Source: Pseudomonas mendocina (GTDB lineage: Bacteria > Pseudomonadota > Gammaproteobacteria > Pseudomonadales > Pseudomonadaceae). From it: a DNA stretch of 64,000 bases. Below the pieces are notes generated by a model. That model was not told the DNA's origin and made no database searches. It worked only from the letters and a program-made list of their open reading frames with translations. Positions 35,580 to 48,205 of the stretch are shown here, one piece after another. Each line of letters opens with the position of its first letter. Position 1 is the first letter of the stretch. The DNA lies in NCBI RefSeq assembly GCF_900636545.1, contig NZ_LR134290.1:2666001-2730000 (forward strand), given 5' to 3'. A program made the translations under genes and the position numbers.

Positions 35580-37454
35580 ATGCGTCTGCTCCGCCGTACC
35601 CTCAAGCTCGTTATTCTGCTGGCGCTGATCGGCCTGGCGGTGGTGTTGTACTACGTGGCCAACCCCAACCTGCCGACCTACCAGCAGCCCGAGCAATTGC
35701 ATTATCTGCAGCAATGGAGCGACGAGCAGCGCCAGACCTATTACTACACGCCGCAAGGCACCACAGTTAAAGGCCTGCGCTACGACTGGTTCAATGCGCT
35801 GGAAATGCCATTCGGCACGGAAAAGTTCGCCCGCCTCGATTACCTGGCCCGTTTCGGCTTTCTCACCGATCCCAAGCAGCAGCCTAGTGCGCTCAACCCC
35901 GGCAATCTGCCCGTGGGCTTTACCCGCCATCAGGACAGCGAGAGCGGTGAGCACTTTCTGGACATCAGCTGCGCCGCCTGCCACACCGGTGAACTGCGCT
36001 ACAAGGGCCAGGCTGTGCGCATCGACGGCGGCGCCGCCCTGCATTCGCTGGCCTCCACCGTCCCCACCCTGCGCGGCGGTGGCTTCGGCCAGGCGCTGGG
36101 CATGAGCATGGCGTTCACTTACTACAACCCGCTGAAATTCCGTCGTTTCGCTCAACAAGTCCTGGGCGAGCAGTACCCGCAACGCCGTGATCAGTTGCGC
36201 GAGGAATTCAAACAGGTGCTCGACCGCCTGCTGGCGACTGCATTCAACGACTGGCATCGTGGCCTTTACCCAACCGAAGAAGGCTTTGGTCGCACCGATG
36301 CGTTCGGCCGTATCGCCAACACCGTATTCGGCGACGACCTGGACGACAGCAACTACCGCATCGCCGATGCCCCGGTGAGCTACCCACATCTCTGGGACAT
36401 CTGGAAGTTCGACTGGGTGCAATGGAATGGCTCGGCCATGCAGCCGATGGCCCGCAACGTCGGCGAGGCCCTTGGTGTCGGAGCCAGCCTGCACCTGCTC
36501 GACGAACACGGCAAAGGCGTCGCCGAGGCGGATCGTTACGCTTCCAGCGTGCGCCTGCACGACCTGTATACCCTCGAGGAAACCCTGAAACGGCTGCAGC
36601 CACCGAAGTGGCCGCAAGCTATTTTTGGCGCGGTGGATCTGCCCCTGGCCAGTCGCGGCAAGGCCCTCTACACGGAAAACTGCGCCTACTGCCACGCGCC
36701 TGATCCCAAACCGCGGGACGAGCGCCTGGCGCCGTCACGCGATCCCGAGTGGAAAATGCGCGTGGTGCCGGTCAGCATCGTCGGTACCGATCCAACCACT
36801 GCCAACAATATCGCCGACCATCGTTTCGACATCAGCCGCCTGGGCTGGACCAAGGCCGAACTGTCGAAGCTGGATGTAAGGTTGTACGGCGCCAGCCTCG
36901 ACGACGTCGACTTCAAGAGCATTTCCAGCGCCAAGGCCCTGGCCTACATCACTGCCTACGTGGAAAACCGCGCCTATCAGGACGCGGGCATCGGACCGCG
37001 CCAACGCCAGGAAATGGACGGCTATGGCCTGCCCATCGGTGTTCAGGAGAAGCGCGGCTACAAGGCGCGCCCGCTGGACGGCATCTGGGCCACCCCTCCC
37101 TTCCTGCATAACGGCTCGGTACCCAACCTGTTCGAGTTGCTCTCCCCCGTTTACGAGCGGCAGGCCCAGTTCTGGGTCGGCAACTTCGAATACGATCCGG
37201 TACGGGTGGGCTACCGCAGTGAAGAGTTCAAGGGCGGTTTCTTGCTCGACACCCGGGTCACCGGCAATGGCAACGGCGGCCATGAATTCCGCGACGGCTG
37301 CCGCCAGGAAGGCGTGATCGGCCGTGCCCTGTCGCCGGACGAGCGTCTGGCACTGATCGAGTACCTCAAGGTGCTCGGCAATACCGAACTGGAAGCCCAG
37401 CTCAGCGATATGCCCGTACGCCCCTGGACACCCGGACCGAGATGCGAAGGCTGA
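35580..37454 (+). CDS. Membrane-anchored dihaem c-type cytochrome, RoxA/MauG-like
   Basis: A 624-residue protein with an N-terminal membrane anchor (about residues 7-26) and a periplasmic body holding two haem c sites, CAACH at 131-135 and CAYCH at 368-372. The C-terminal motif ATPPFLHNGSVPNLFELL is typical of the dihaem peroxidase/MauG/RoxA superfamily. Members include peroxidases and the rubber dioxygenase RoxA; reaction and substrate here are unknown. The start at 35580 is chosen for AAGGA eight bases upstream. A catalase-like gene follows after 33 bases, clearly an operon, and a degenerate activator is divergent. Confidence 0.85.
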   Translation: MRLLRRTLKLVILLALIGLAVVLYYVANPNLPTYQQPEQLHYLQQWSDEQRQTYYYTPQGTTVKGLRYDWFNALEMPFGTEKFARLDYLARFGFLTDPKQQPSALNPGNLPVGFTRHQDSESGEHFLDISCAACHTGELRYKGQAVRIDGGAALHSLASTVPTLRGGGFGQALGMSMAFTYYNPLKFRRFAQQVLGEQYPQRRDQLREEFKQVLDRLLATAFNDWHRGLYPTEEGFGRTDAFGRIANTVFGDDLDDSNYRIADAPVSYPHLWDIWKFDWVQWNGSAMQPMARNVGEALGVGASLHLLDEHGKGVAEADRYASSVRLHDLYTLEETLKRLQPPKWPQAIFGAVDLPLASRGKALYTENCAYCHAPDPKPRDERLAPSRDPEWKMRVVPVSIVGTDPTTANNIADHRFDISRLGWTKAELSKLDVRLYGASLDDVDFKSISSAKALAYITAYVENRAYQDAGIGPRQRQEMDGYGLPIGVQEKRGYKARPLDGIWATPPFLHNGSVPNLFELLSPVYERQAQFWVGNFEYDPVRVGYRSEEFKGGFLLDTRVTGNGNGGHEFRDGCRQEGVIGRALSPDERLALIEYLKVLGNTELEAQLSDMPVRPWTPGPRCEG

Positions 37455-37487
37455 TGTCAACCGACACCTAGAACAAGGATTGCAACG

Positions 37488-38681
37488 ATGTTGAAACGCT
37501 TCTGGCTCTGGCTCGGTCGCCTGCTCGGCAAACTGCTGCTCACCGTCGCGCTGCTCGGCCTGGTTGGCTGGGGATTGGGCGAGGCCTATTACGCCTGGAA
37601 GTTCTCCGGCCCGGTTTCCACTCAAGAAGAAATCGCTCCGGATGAAGCCGCACTGAGCCGGCTGATCATCGAAGATGCGGTGCGCATCGTCGAGCAGCAC
37701 CGTGACAATACTCGCGTGTTGCGCGACGCCCATGCCAAGGCACACGGCTGCGTCAGGGCCGAGGTACAGGTGCTGGATACGCTGGACGAGTCATTGCGCC
37801 AAGGTGTGTTCAGTGAACCGGGGCATACCTGGCAAGCCTGGATGCGCCTCTCCAACGGCAACGCCTATCCGCAATTCGATCGCGCCCGCGATGCCCGTGG
37901 CATGGCCATCAAGCTGCTCGAAGTGCCTGGTGAGAAACTCATGAAAAGTCCGGCACATGCCACAGAGCAGGATTTCGTGATGTTCAATCATCCGGCCTTC
38001 TTCGTGCGCGACGTGGCTGAATACCGTACCAACTTCGCCGCCCAGGCCGATGGCAAGAAGGCCCTTGCCTTCTTTCCCAGCTGGGACCCGCGCACCTGGG
38101 AAGCACGTCACCTGATCATCGCCCTGAAGACCCTGGCGCCTGCGCCGGAAAGCCCGGTGGCTACCACCTACAACTCCATCGCTCCGTTCAAGCTCGGTGA
38201 GCTGAACATCAAGTACCGTGTGATACCGGCTCCGCAGAACTGCCCACCCTATGAGTTGCCGGAACAGAACACCGATTTGCCCAACTTCCTGCGCAATGCG
38301 CTTTACCAGCAACTGTCTCTGGATCGCGCACCGGCGTGCTTCGAACTTCAGGTGCAAAAACAGGACGCGCAGTACTACATGCCCATCGAAGATCCGACAG
38401 TGGAATGGAGCGAAAAGATATCGCCCTTTGAAAGCGTCGCGCGTATTACCGTGCAGCCGCAGGACTTCGACAGCCGCGAACAAAATCTCTTCTGCGACAA
38501 TTTGTCCTTCAATCCCTGGCATGCACTACCCGAGCACCGTCCTATCGGCGGCATAAACCGTTTGCGCAAATCGGTATATGAAGCGGTGAGCGCCTACCGC
38601 CATCAACGTAACGCCCCAGCCCCCGCTGTACCTGAGCTGCAGCCGGCCTTAGAGGAAGCGGAGGCGGAACTTTCACAGTAG
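37488..38681 (+). CDS. Membrane-anchored catalase-like haem protein
   Basis: A 397-residue protein with an N-terminal membrane anchor (about 13-32) and a catalase-fold domain. The distal haem histidine is probably His82 in RDAHAKAHGCV. Further family features are WMRLSNGNAYP, ARGMAIKLLEVPGE, DFVMFNHPAFFVRD (Asn-containing haem-side motif) and, near the C-terminus, NLSFNPWHALPEHRPIGGINR. The proximal Tyr motif of true catalases is not evident. It belongs to the catalase-like group seen in small subfamilies (SrpA- or y4iL-like). It may act on organic hydroperoxides. It forms an operon with the dihaem cytochrome. A short hairpin (AACTTTC/GAAAGTT) overlaps its stop. Confidence 0.82.
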   Translation: MLKRFWLWLGRLLGKLLLTVALLGLVGWGLGEAYYAWKFSGPVSTQEEIAPDEAALSRLIIEDAVRIVEQHRDNTRVLRDAHAKAHGCVRAEVQVLDTLDESLRQGVFSEPGHTWQAWMRLSNGNAYPQFDRARDARGMAIKLLEVPGEKLMKSPAHATEQDFVMFNHPAFFVRDVAEYRTNFAAQADGKKALAFFPSWDPRTWEARHLIIALKTLAPAPESPVATTYNSIAPFKLGELNIKYRVIPAPQNCPPYELPEQNTDLPNFLRNALYQQLSLDRAPACFELQVQKQDAQYYMPIEDPTVEWSEKISPFESVARITVQPQDFDSREQNLFCDNLSFNPWHALPEHRPIGGINRLRKSVYEAVSAYRHQRNAPAPAVPELQPALEEAEAELSQ

Positions 38682-38853
38682 AAAGTTGTAATCGCGCAAG
38701 ACGCCAGAAGTTTTTACTGAGGCACTTTGCACAGCAATAAAACTTTTTTCAGCAATGTGTGACTTATGGGTTCGCTGAGTTCATCAACAACAATGTAAGG
38801 CCAACAAGCTGGCCGCAATTAATTGTTGGGATCCACTCGGAGAAACCGAACCC

Positions 38854-39120
38854 ATGAACACACCGCTGCGTTTCAACGAAGCCTTGCTGATTGCCGATCG
38901 TGCCTTCCGCCCGTTCCAGTGCGTGGCTTGGGCTCCGCAGGACGGCACCGGCATCGTCAATATCAGCGTCGTCGACCGCACCAGCACTCGCCTGCTCGGT
39001 CGTCAACTGTCCAGCTCGACCTACACCGACCCGCAACAACTGGAAGATGCGCTGCAGAACTCCCGTGATGAACTGCGCAGCCAGGGCTTCGACCTGGCAC
39101 CATGGAGCATGCCGGAGTAA
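38854..39120 (+). CDS. Small conserved-looking protein, 88 residues
   Basis: I do not recognise the family. The protein is soluble, without signal peptide or membrane helix. It reads FNEALLIADRAFRPFQCVAWAPQDGTG, then a beta-strand-rich VNISVVDRTSTRLLG and a helical C-terminus. The ribosome site GGAGAAACCGAACCC precedes the ATG with a long spacing. A GC-rich hairpin (GGCGCC, GGGGC and similar) follows near 39130-39150. It lies alone between the catalase gene and the DUF1272 gene. Confidence 0.7.
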   Translation: MNTPLRFNEALLIADRAFRPFQCVAWAPQDGTGIVNISVVDRTSTRLLGRQLSSSTYTDPQQLEDALQNSRDELRSQGFDLAPWSMPE

Positions 39121-39242
39121 GTCTTTCCCGGGGCGCCTTGTGCGCCCCGGGCTCGTTATGGGGAGCACGCTTTGCCCCGTTGCGCTTGTGCCAGGAGAAA
39201 CTGCAGACTGCTGCAATCCCCTACTGCGCAGAGCCTAGAGCC

Positions 39243-39470
39243 ATGCTTGAACTACGCCCCAACTGCGAGAACTGCGACTGCGATCTGCCGGCCGCCAGTT
39301 CCGACGCACTGATCTGTTCCTTCGAGTGCACCTTCTGCCGCTCCTGCGCCGAGTCGGTCCTGGCGCTACGCTGCCCTAACTGCGGCGGCGAACTGGTGAA
39401 GCGACCGATCCGCCCTGCGGACAAACTCGAACGGTTCCCGGCTTCCAGCAAGCGCGTACACAAAACCTGA
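39243..39470 (+). CDS. DUF1272 small zinc-finger-like protein
   Basis: A 75-residue cysteine-rich protein of the DUF1272 family. Seven or eight cysteines are arranged in pairs: CENCDC, ICSFECTFCRSCAE and CPNCGGELVKRP, a pattern expected to bind zinc. The C-terminal GGELVKRPIRP is typical of the family. Function is unknown. A bidirectional hairpin at 39473 separates it from the convergent nfuA gene. Confidence 0.88.
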   Translation: MLELRPNCENCDCDLPAASSDALICSFECTFCRSCAESVLALRCPNCGGELVKRPIRPADKLERFPASSKRVHKT

Positions 39471-39472
39471 AA

Positions 39473-39506
39473 TGCAAAGGGGCGACCTCTCGGCCGCCCC
39501 TTTGCA
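39473..39506. terminator. Hairpin between DUF1272 and nfuA
   Basis: TGCAAAGGGGCG and CGCCCCTTTGCA form a perfect 12-base stem with a 10-base loop. It serves both convergent genes. T residues are only within the stem (TTTGC) on each strand, so it may act by its stable stem. Confidence 0.7.
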
Positions 39507-39521
39507 TGTGCGCTGCGCCTA

Positions 39522-40106
39522 TCAGTAGTAGGCGTTTTCACGATTGCTGTGGTCGGTCACGTCACGCACACCCTTGAGTTCGGGGATACGCTCGAGGAGG
39601 GTTTTCTCGATACCTTCCTTCAGGGTGTAGTCGGCCTGACCACAACCCTGGCAACCACCACCGAACTGCAGCACGGCGATCCCTTCGTCGACCACGTCGA
39701 CCAGGCTCACCTGACCGCCATGGCTGGCAAGGCCGGGGTTGATCTCGGTCTGCAGGTAGTAGTTGATGCGTTCGTTGAGGGGGCTGTCCTCATTGACCAT
39801 CGGCACCTTGGCGTTCGGCGCCTTGATGGTCAGCTGACCACCCATGCGGTCGGTCGCATAGTCGACGACAGCATCTTCCAGGAAAGGCTCGCTGATACCA
39901 TCGATCCAGGCAGTGAAACTGGCCAGGCCAACGGCGGTGTCTTCAGGCTTCTGTTCACCCGGCTTGCAGTACGCGATGCAGGTTTCTGCATAAGGCGTAC
40001 CTGGTTGGGTGATGAAAACGCGGATGCCGATACCCGGGGTGTCCTGCTTGCTCAGCAGCTCGGCCAGGTAGTCTTCGGCAGCTTGGGTAATGGTGATGGC
40101 ACTCAT
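39522..40106 (-). CDS. nfuA: NfuA, Fe-S cluster biogenesis/carrier protein
   Basis: A 194-residue protein with an N-terminal degenerate A-type carrier domain (about 1-95) and a C-terminal Nfu domain (about 105-180). The cluster-binding CxxC is [11 protein letters not shown] with Cys152 and Cys155. NfuA delivers 4Fe-4S clusters to target enzymes, especially under oxidative stress. Here it lies near metH and cysI as in P. aeruginosa; CysI itself is an Fe-S enzyme. Start has AGGAGTTGCC before ATG. Length is close to E. coli NfuA (191). Confidence 0.96.
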   Translation of the reverse strand: MSAITITQAAEDYLAELLSKQDTPGIGIRVFITQPGTPYAETCIAYCKPGEQKPEDTAVGLASFTAWIDGISEPFLEDAVVDYATDRMGGQLTIKAPNAKVPMVNEDSPLNERINYYLQTEINPGLASHGGQVSLVDVVDEGIAVLQFGGGCQGCGQADYTLKEGIEKTLLERIPELKGVRDVTDHSNRENAYY

Positions 40107-40176
40107 GGCAACTCCTCACGGTCATGTGGCGGATTGTACGCCAAGTGACGATCTGAACATAGACCTACTAATTTAC

Positions 40177-41196
40177 TCAGGATAGCGACTGCAGCCCTCC
40201 ACGGTCTGCTCGCTGCCCGACCCAGACTTTGGCGTGAGCGACGAAACGCTTTTCGATCAGCTCATAACTGCCCCAGGCAGCCAGGGCGATTACCGGCACG
40301 CAGGCAGCGATGACGACCGCAGGCGAGAGATCGAGACGGGCCTGTAGATACCAGCCAAGGGAGAGAACGATCACGTGCAGCAGGTAGACCGAGTAGGAAG
40401 AGTCGCCTAGATGGCTCAGCAGCCGATTGCCCTTGAACCAGGGCTCCATGGCGATACAGGCAGCGACTATCAATGCGCTTGGCAATCCCCAATGCAGCAG
40501 GCGCATGGAGTTATCGAAGTGATAAATGGTCAGCAGCGAAGCCGTGATGACCAATAGTGGCAGCCACAGGCCGTGGCGAATCCAGCCCCGTTTGTAGAGA
40601 ACGCCCAGAAGCATGCCGAAGATGAATTCGTAGACGATGCTGTTGCGGTAGAAATCGCTCATCCACGGCTGGGTTGCCAGCAGGCTGAACGCCGTCAGGG
40701 CGAGGACGATGAACAGCAGACGCAGACGCTCGGTGACCATGAAAGCCATTGCGAACAGCAGATAGAAGAACATCTCGTAATTCAGCGTCCAACCGACGTT
40801 GAGCGTCGGGTAAAGACCGAAGCCCGCGGGATTCTCCGCAGGGATGAAGAACAGCGAGAGCAGGAGATGATGCAGATCGAACTCCTGCACGGGCATCACC
40901 GGATTGGCAAAGGCGATGATCAAGGCCGCGATCAACGAGTAGAGCCAGTAAGCAGGGACAATGCGCAGCACACGATTGAGCATGAAGCGCCAGGGCGTGA
41001 CCGTCTTGCCCTGGGTGGACAGATAGATCACCAACCCGCTGATGACGAAGAAGATGTCGACGCCAACCGCACCTCTTTCGGCGAACAGCCGACCGACGAA
41101 GCTGTCCGCCTGAAAATTGAAGAAAATCTGCATGACGTGATGAAAGACTACAACCCAGGCCGCCAATGCCCGTAAAGCCTGCACTGAAACCAGCAT
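40177..41196 (-). CDS. Acyltransferase family 3 membrane protein
   Basis: A 339-residue integral membrane acyltransferase with about ten helices. The conserved N-terminal motif LRALAAWVVVFHH contains the catalytic-type histidine pair, followed by GAVGVDIFFVISGLVIYLST and NRVLRIVPAYWLYS. The Arg/Tyr motifs near RIVPAYW are typical. Such enzymes O-acetylate surface polysaccharides or peptidoglycan or act in exopolysaccharide synthesis. The substrate is unknown and no polysaccharide cluster is adjacent. It lies downstream of cti on the same strand, 171 bases away, so it has its own promoter or is weakly linked. Confidence 0.9.
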   Translation of the reverse strand: MLVSVQALRALAAWVVVFHHVMQIFFNFQADSFVGRLFAERGAVGVDIFFVISGLVIYLSTQGKTVTPWRFMLNRVLRIVPAYWLYSLIAALIIAFANPVMPVQEFDLHHLLLSLFFIPAENPAGFGLYPTLNVGWTLNYEMFFYLLFAMAFMVTERLRLLFIVLALTAFSLLATQPWMSDFYRNSIVYEFIFGMLLGVLYKRGWIRHGLWLPLLVITASLLTIYHFDNSMRLLHWGLPSALIVAACIAMEPWFKGNRLLSHLGDSSYSVYLLHVIVLSLGWYLQARLDLSPAVVIAACVPVIALAAWGSYELIEKRFVAHAKVWVGQRADRGGLQSLS

Positions 41197-41367
41197 GAAA
41201 CCGCCATTCCCCCTTTCGCTGAACTCGACACCGGGCTGCCTTGTTCAGGCAACCACAGGGTCCGACCGCAACGGCGGGAGAAAGGTCGGCGGAAGAAACG
41301 GCGAACGACGGGCTGCATGCAGCGCGGCAGACATCAGTGCCAGCCGCGCACTGCTTTCAGCGCTCCA

Positions 41368-43644
41368 CTACAGATTCTGGTAGCGGTTCATGTCCAGCAC
41401 TCCCGCTTCCAGCGGCTGGGTTTCACGGATACGCTCGGCCAGATCATGGAAATAGCGCCAGAACTCGGGATGACTGCGGCGCACGCCCCAGCGCTCGACG
41501 ATGGACTCGAAGGACTTGGCGTCACTGACGCCCTCCATCTGCTTGACGAAGGTGTCCACCTCACCGGCCTTCACGTTGAACATGAAGTTCGGATAGCTGC
41601 TCAGAACTTCCGGATAGATGGTCAGGGTGTCGAGGCGAGGCTGATAACGCAGCTCCTCACCCAGCATGAAGGCCACGTTGCTGTGCGCACGGTTGCGCAG
41701 CAGGCTGTAGATCTCGCGCGAACCATCGCTCAGCTCCACCCGCAGCATGGTCGCCTCCGGCAATTGGTCGATCACCCGCAAGCCCCCTGCCGGACGACTG
41801 GCCAGGCGCGACAGTGACTGCTCGGCATGCTGCAGTTCCTTGGGCAGAGCGTCGCGATAACAGTGCGCCCCCAGGCAGCGGTTGATCGGATCAGGCCGCG
41901 CATTGAGCGTGGCATAGCGCTGCAGCAACTGTTCGGCGAACTGCTTCTTAGGATCCTTGCCCGTCAGGCCAAGGGCGCTCGGCGAGCGGTGATCGACCGA
42001 AGTGTAATCCAGCAACATCTTCAGCTTGCCGCTGTTCTGATACCAGTCGTCCAGGTAGGTCTCGCGCGAACGGGCCGGCAACAGGCGCAGGAAGTTCACC
42101 TCGGCGCCGTTACGGATCAGGTCGAAATACAGGCGTGTTTGCGCCTGATGCGAGACATTGCCGAACACGTCGAAGTTGACCACCAATTGGTAGTAGGTGC
42201 GCTCCAGCAGCGGGTAATCCAGCCACCAGATGGTTTGTGGAACCTCACCGAGCAGGCCTTTGCGCACCGATGCGCTGTCGTGCTGGCGGAAGATCGACAG
42301 CAACGCATTGTCGTTGCCACTCCAGATATGAGCCCAATCAGCAGGTGGTGCATCGGCGTAGGCATCCCTGCGCAGGTTCTCGTAGTCGTTGCGCTTGTCG
42401 CGATAGTTGCGCCATAGGCCCAGCAGATCGCCAATGTCGTCGAACTGGCCGGGCATCGCCAGCAGTGGCGTGGCCTCGCGTTGATACTCGGCATTGGTGA
42501 TGTAGAGGTCGTGTTCCGGTGCCTGGAACAACGCCCAGAAGTTGTCGCGAATCACGTCAGTGGCGATCTGCCCGCGGCACACCGGGCCACGGATAAAGGT
42601 ACGCACGAAGTATTCGGCGTTATCGAGCATGAATTGATAACGAGCCTGCGCCGGAATCGCGGCGAAGGTTTCGAACGGGTTGGCACGGCGTTGCGCGCCA
42701 TAACCCGGCACCGCATCGAGCACCCATTCTTCACCGAAGAACAGCTCCTTGACCCGTGCCAGCTTGTCCTCGCCCAGCGGATAGGTGATGTGCGTCTTGT
42801 GCACGATCACGCCCTGGATCGGCCACAGGCGGTAGTAGAACTCGGACCCCGGATCATCATTCGGTCGGCGCGTGGCGATGGGGTCAATGGGTTTGCCGCT
42901 CGGGGTGCGCGAGCGCACCATCTGGAAAAAGTGCCCAGGCTCCCCCCCCTCGAAGTGCAGATGCGCCAGGAACAGGTGCTCATAAAGCCAGCGTGATACC
43001 AGGTCCTGTCGCGCACCGGGAGCGTTGAGGAAACGTTCCCACTGCTCGACTTGGCGCAATTCGACCGCGCTGGGCTTGAGCGCCTGCTCGGCGACCGGCG
43101 AACCCTGCGCCAGCCACTGCTCCAGAGTGGCGTATTCGTCATCGCTCAAGCCGGTCACGGCGAACGGCATACCGCCGTGAGGATTCTTCTGCGCATAGGC
43201 GGCGAACTCGACCGGTGTTGGGCAGCTATTGCTGCGAGTGATGGCGATATCCAGGTTGTCGGGCAGCTTGGCATTGGGTTCCAGCGGCTGGCTGCGCCCA
43301 AGCTCGAGCATGCGCTTGATCAGGGCAGCCTGGCCGCTCTCGCCATCGAGCACCGAGTGAAAGTCGCGTTTACGCCAGGCCGCCTCGCCTTGCGCATCCA
43401 GGTACAGGCGCGTGGTGGCTTGTGCCTTGGTACGTGTACCGTCGTAAACCAGTTGCTTGCTGGCGCCACGCAGGATGCCCTCGCCACCACCGAGATTGAG
43501 CTGGCACGGCGCGTCATAGCAGGTATGGCACGCCACGCACTTGTGGGTAAGGATGGGCTGGACGTCATCTATGTAGGAAATTGCTTCGGCGCGGGCCAGG
43601 CCAGCTGCGAAGGATAGGAACAACAATGCAGCGGGCTTGAACAT
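41368..43644 (-). CDS. cti: Cti, cis-trans fatty acid isomerase
   Basis: A 758-residue periplasmic c-type haem enzyme that converts cis to trans unsaturated fatty acids in phospholipids, a fast defence against solvents and heat in Pseudomonas. The signal peptide MFKPAALLFLSFAAGLARAEA ends near residue 21, and the haem site CVACH is at 36-40. The rest matches the family (YPLGEDKLARVKELFFGEEW, VNFDVFGNVSHQAQTRLYFD). The start at 43644 is chosen for AAGGA before it; two codons upstream there is a possible GTG. It is divergent from metH, as in P. aeruginosa and P. putida. Confidence 0.94.
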   Translation of the reverse strand: MFKPAALLFLSFAAGLARAEAISYIDDVQPILTHKCVACHTCYDAPCQLNLGGGEGILRGASKQLVYDGTRTKAQATTRLYLDAQGEAAWRKRDFHSVLDGESGQAALIKRMLELGRSQPLEPNAKLPDNLDIAITRSNSCPTPVEFAAYAQKNPHGGMPFAVTGLSDDEYATLEQWLAQGSPVAEQALKPSAVELRQVEQWERFLNAPGARQDLVSRWLYEHLFLAHLHFEGGEPGHFFQMVRSRTPSGKPIDPIATRRPNDDPGSEFYYRLWPIQGVIVHKTHITYPLGEDKLARVKELFFGEEWVLDAVPGYGAQRRANPFETFAAIPAQARYQFMLDNAEYFVRTFIRGPVCRGQIATDVIRDNFWALFQAPEHDLYITNAEYQREATPLLAMPGQFDDIGDLLGLWRNYRDKRNDYENLRRDAYADAPPADWAHIWSGNDNALLSIFRQHDSASVRKGLLGEVPQTIWWLDYPLLERTYYQLVVNFDVFGNVSHQAQTRLYFDLIRNGAEVNFLRLLPARSRETYLDDWYQNSGKLKMLLDYTSVDHRSPSALGLTGKDPKKQFAEQLLQRYATLNARPDPINRCLGAHCYRDALPKELQHAEQSLSRLASRPAGGLRVIDQLPEATMLRVELSDGSREIYSLLRNRAHSNVAFMLGEELRYQPRLDTLTIYPEVLSSYPNFMFNVKAGEVDTFVKQMEGVSDAKSFESIVERWGVRRSHPEFWRYFHDLAERIRETQPLEAGVLDMNRYQNL

Positions 43645-43796
43645 GACCACGTCCTTGGTTGCGATGCTGGCAATTCTAACGAGACGGCGCCTTTAGCAAC
43701 ATGAATGAAATTCATGGAAACCGTCCACCCGCTCCAGAACCCTGCAGCTTTGCTATCATCGCGCACCTTTGTTCCCGCTTTGCTCAGGTAGTTCTC

Positions 43797-47507
<3,711 letters not shown>

Positions 47508-47514
47508 TGCAAAC

Positions 47515-47540
47515 GAGCCCGCGAAAGCGGGCTCTTTCAT
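47515..47540 (+). terminator. Intrinsic terminator of metH
   Basis: GAGCCCGC and GCGGGCTC pair around a GAAA tetraloop, followed by TTTCATT, eight bases after the metH stop. Confidence 0.88.
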
Positions 47541-47656
47541 TCAAAAGCGTATACAAGGGGCGATTCGCGCCGATCATCGAAAAACGCGAACTCTATTACG
47601 TGAATTCAGCTCCAACGACTGTCGAGCCAATTCGGCTCATTCGACGGAGCGATGAC

Positions 47657-47992
47657 ATGTACAAGCACAGCCTTGCAGTACTGGCCGTAGCGGCCGTGAT
47701 GACCGGTTGCTCGACCATCGAGAACCCGGTCGACTACGTGACCTTTCGCAACGAGCCTCTGGTCAAGCAGGTCGATCACGGCATGACCAAGGAAGAGGTA
47801 CGCACCCTCGGCGGCCCACCCTCTTCGGAAGTACGCAACAGCGTCACCGGCGGCACCTGCAACAACTACGTGATGAACGTCGACGGCCTCGAACAACCCT
47901 ATTACGTGGACTTCGACGTCAACGGACGTGTAGACAGCAAAGGCTTCATGACCTGCGAACAACACCAGGGCAACCAGCGTAAACGACTCTGA
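47657..47992 (+). CDS. osmE: OsmE-like osmotically inducible lipoprotein
   Basis: A 111-residue outer membrane lipoprotein of the OsmE/SmpA (BamE-like) family. The lipobox VMTGCS puts the acylated Cys at residue 18. The body matches OsmE in order: VDHGMTKEEVRTLGGPPSSE, GGTCNNYVMN, then YYVDFDVNGRVDSKGFMTCEQ. OsmE is induced by osmotic stress; its job is unclear. A short leader with its own promoter probably lies between 47540 and 47656. A GC-rich hairpin follows the stop. Confidence 0.88.
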   Translation: MYKHSLAVLAVAAVMTGCSTIENPVDYVTFRNEPLVKQVDHGMTKEEVRTLGGPPSSEVRNSVTGGTCNNYVMNVDGLEQPYYVDFDVNGRVDSKGFMTCEQHQGNQRKRL

Positions 47993-47999
47993 TGCAATC

Positions 48000-48023
48000 A
48001 GCCCCGCTGCACGCAGCGGGGCT
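48000..48023. terminator. Bidirectional hairpin between osmE and a micro-protein gene
   Basis: AGCCCCGCTGC and GCAGCGGGGCT form a perfect 11-base stem with a two-base spacer. It lies between convergent genes. No T tract is present on either side. Confidence 0.6.
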
Positions 48024-48030
48024 GGAATGG

Positions 48031-48117
48031 CTAGAAGATCAGTTTCAGCAACCCGATCACCACGATCAGGCCGATGATGAAAATGATACCGACGGTGCCA
48101 CCTAGAAACTTGAGCAT
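48031..48117 (-). CDS. Membrane micro-protein, 28 residues
   Basis: A minus-strand frame of 28 codons encodes MLKFLGGTVGIIFIIGLIVV plus IGLLKLIF, a single hydrophobic helix with glycines, flanked by lysines. An excellent ribosome site, AAAGGAG, lies seven bases before the ATG, and the frame ends just before the hairpin at 48000-48023. Codon use is ordinary. Such one-helix proteins are easily missed by gene callers. Possible roles are regulation of a membrane protein or stress response; neither is shown. The nearest genes are osmE (convergent) and a DUF1883 gene upstream on the same strand. Confidence 0.72.
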   Translation of the reverse strand: MLKFLGGTVGIIFIIGLIVVIGLLKLIF

Positions 48118-48205
48118 GCTGACTCTCCTTTTTCGGGATTCAGGAGTTGTGACCGCGAAGCGGCCGCCAGCGTTTAGCTTTTTTCTCAATCCGCAGCAGC
48201 GGCGG

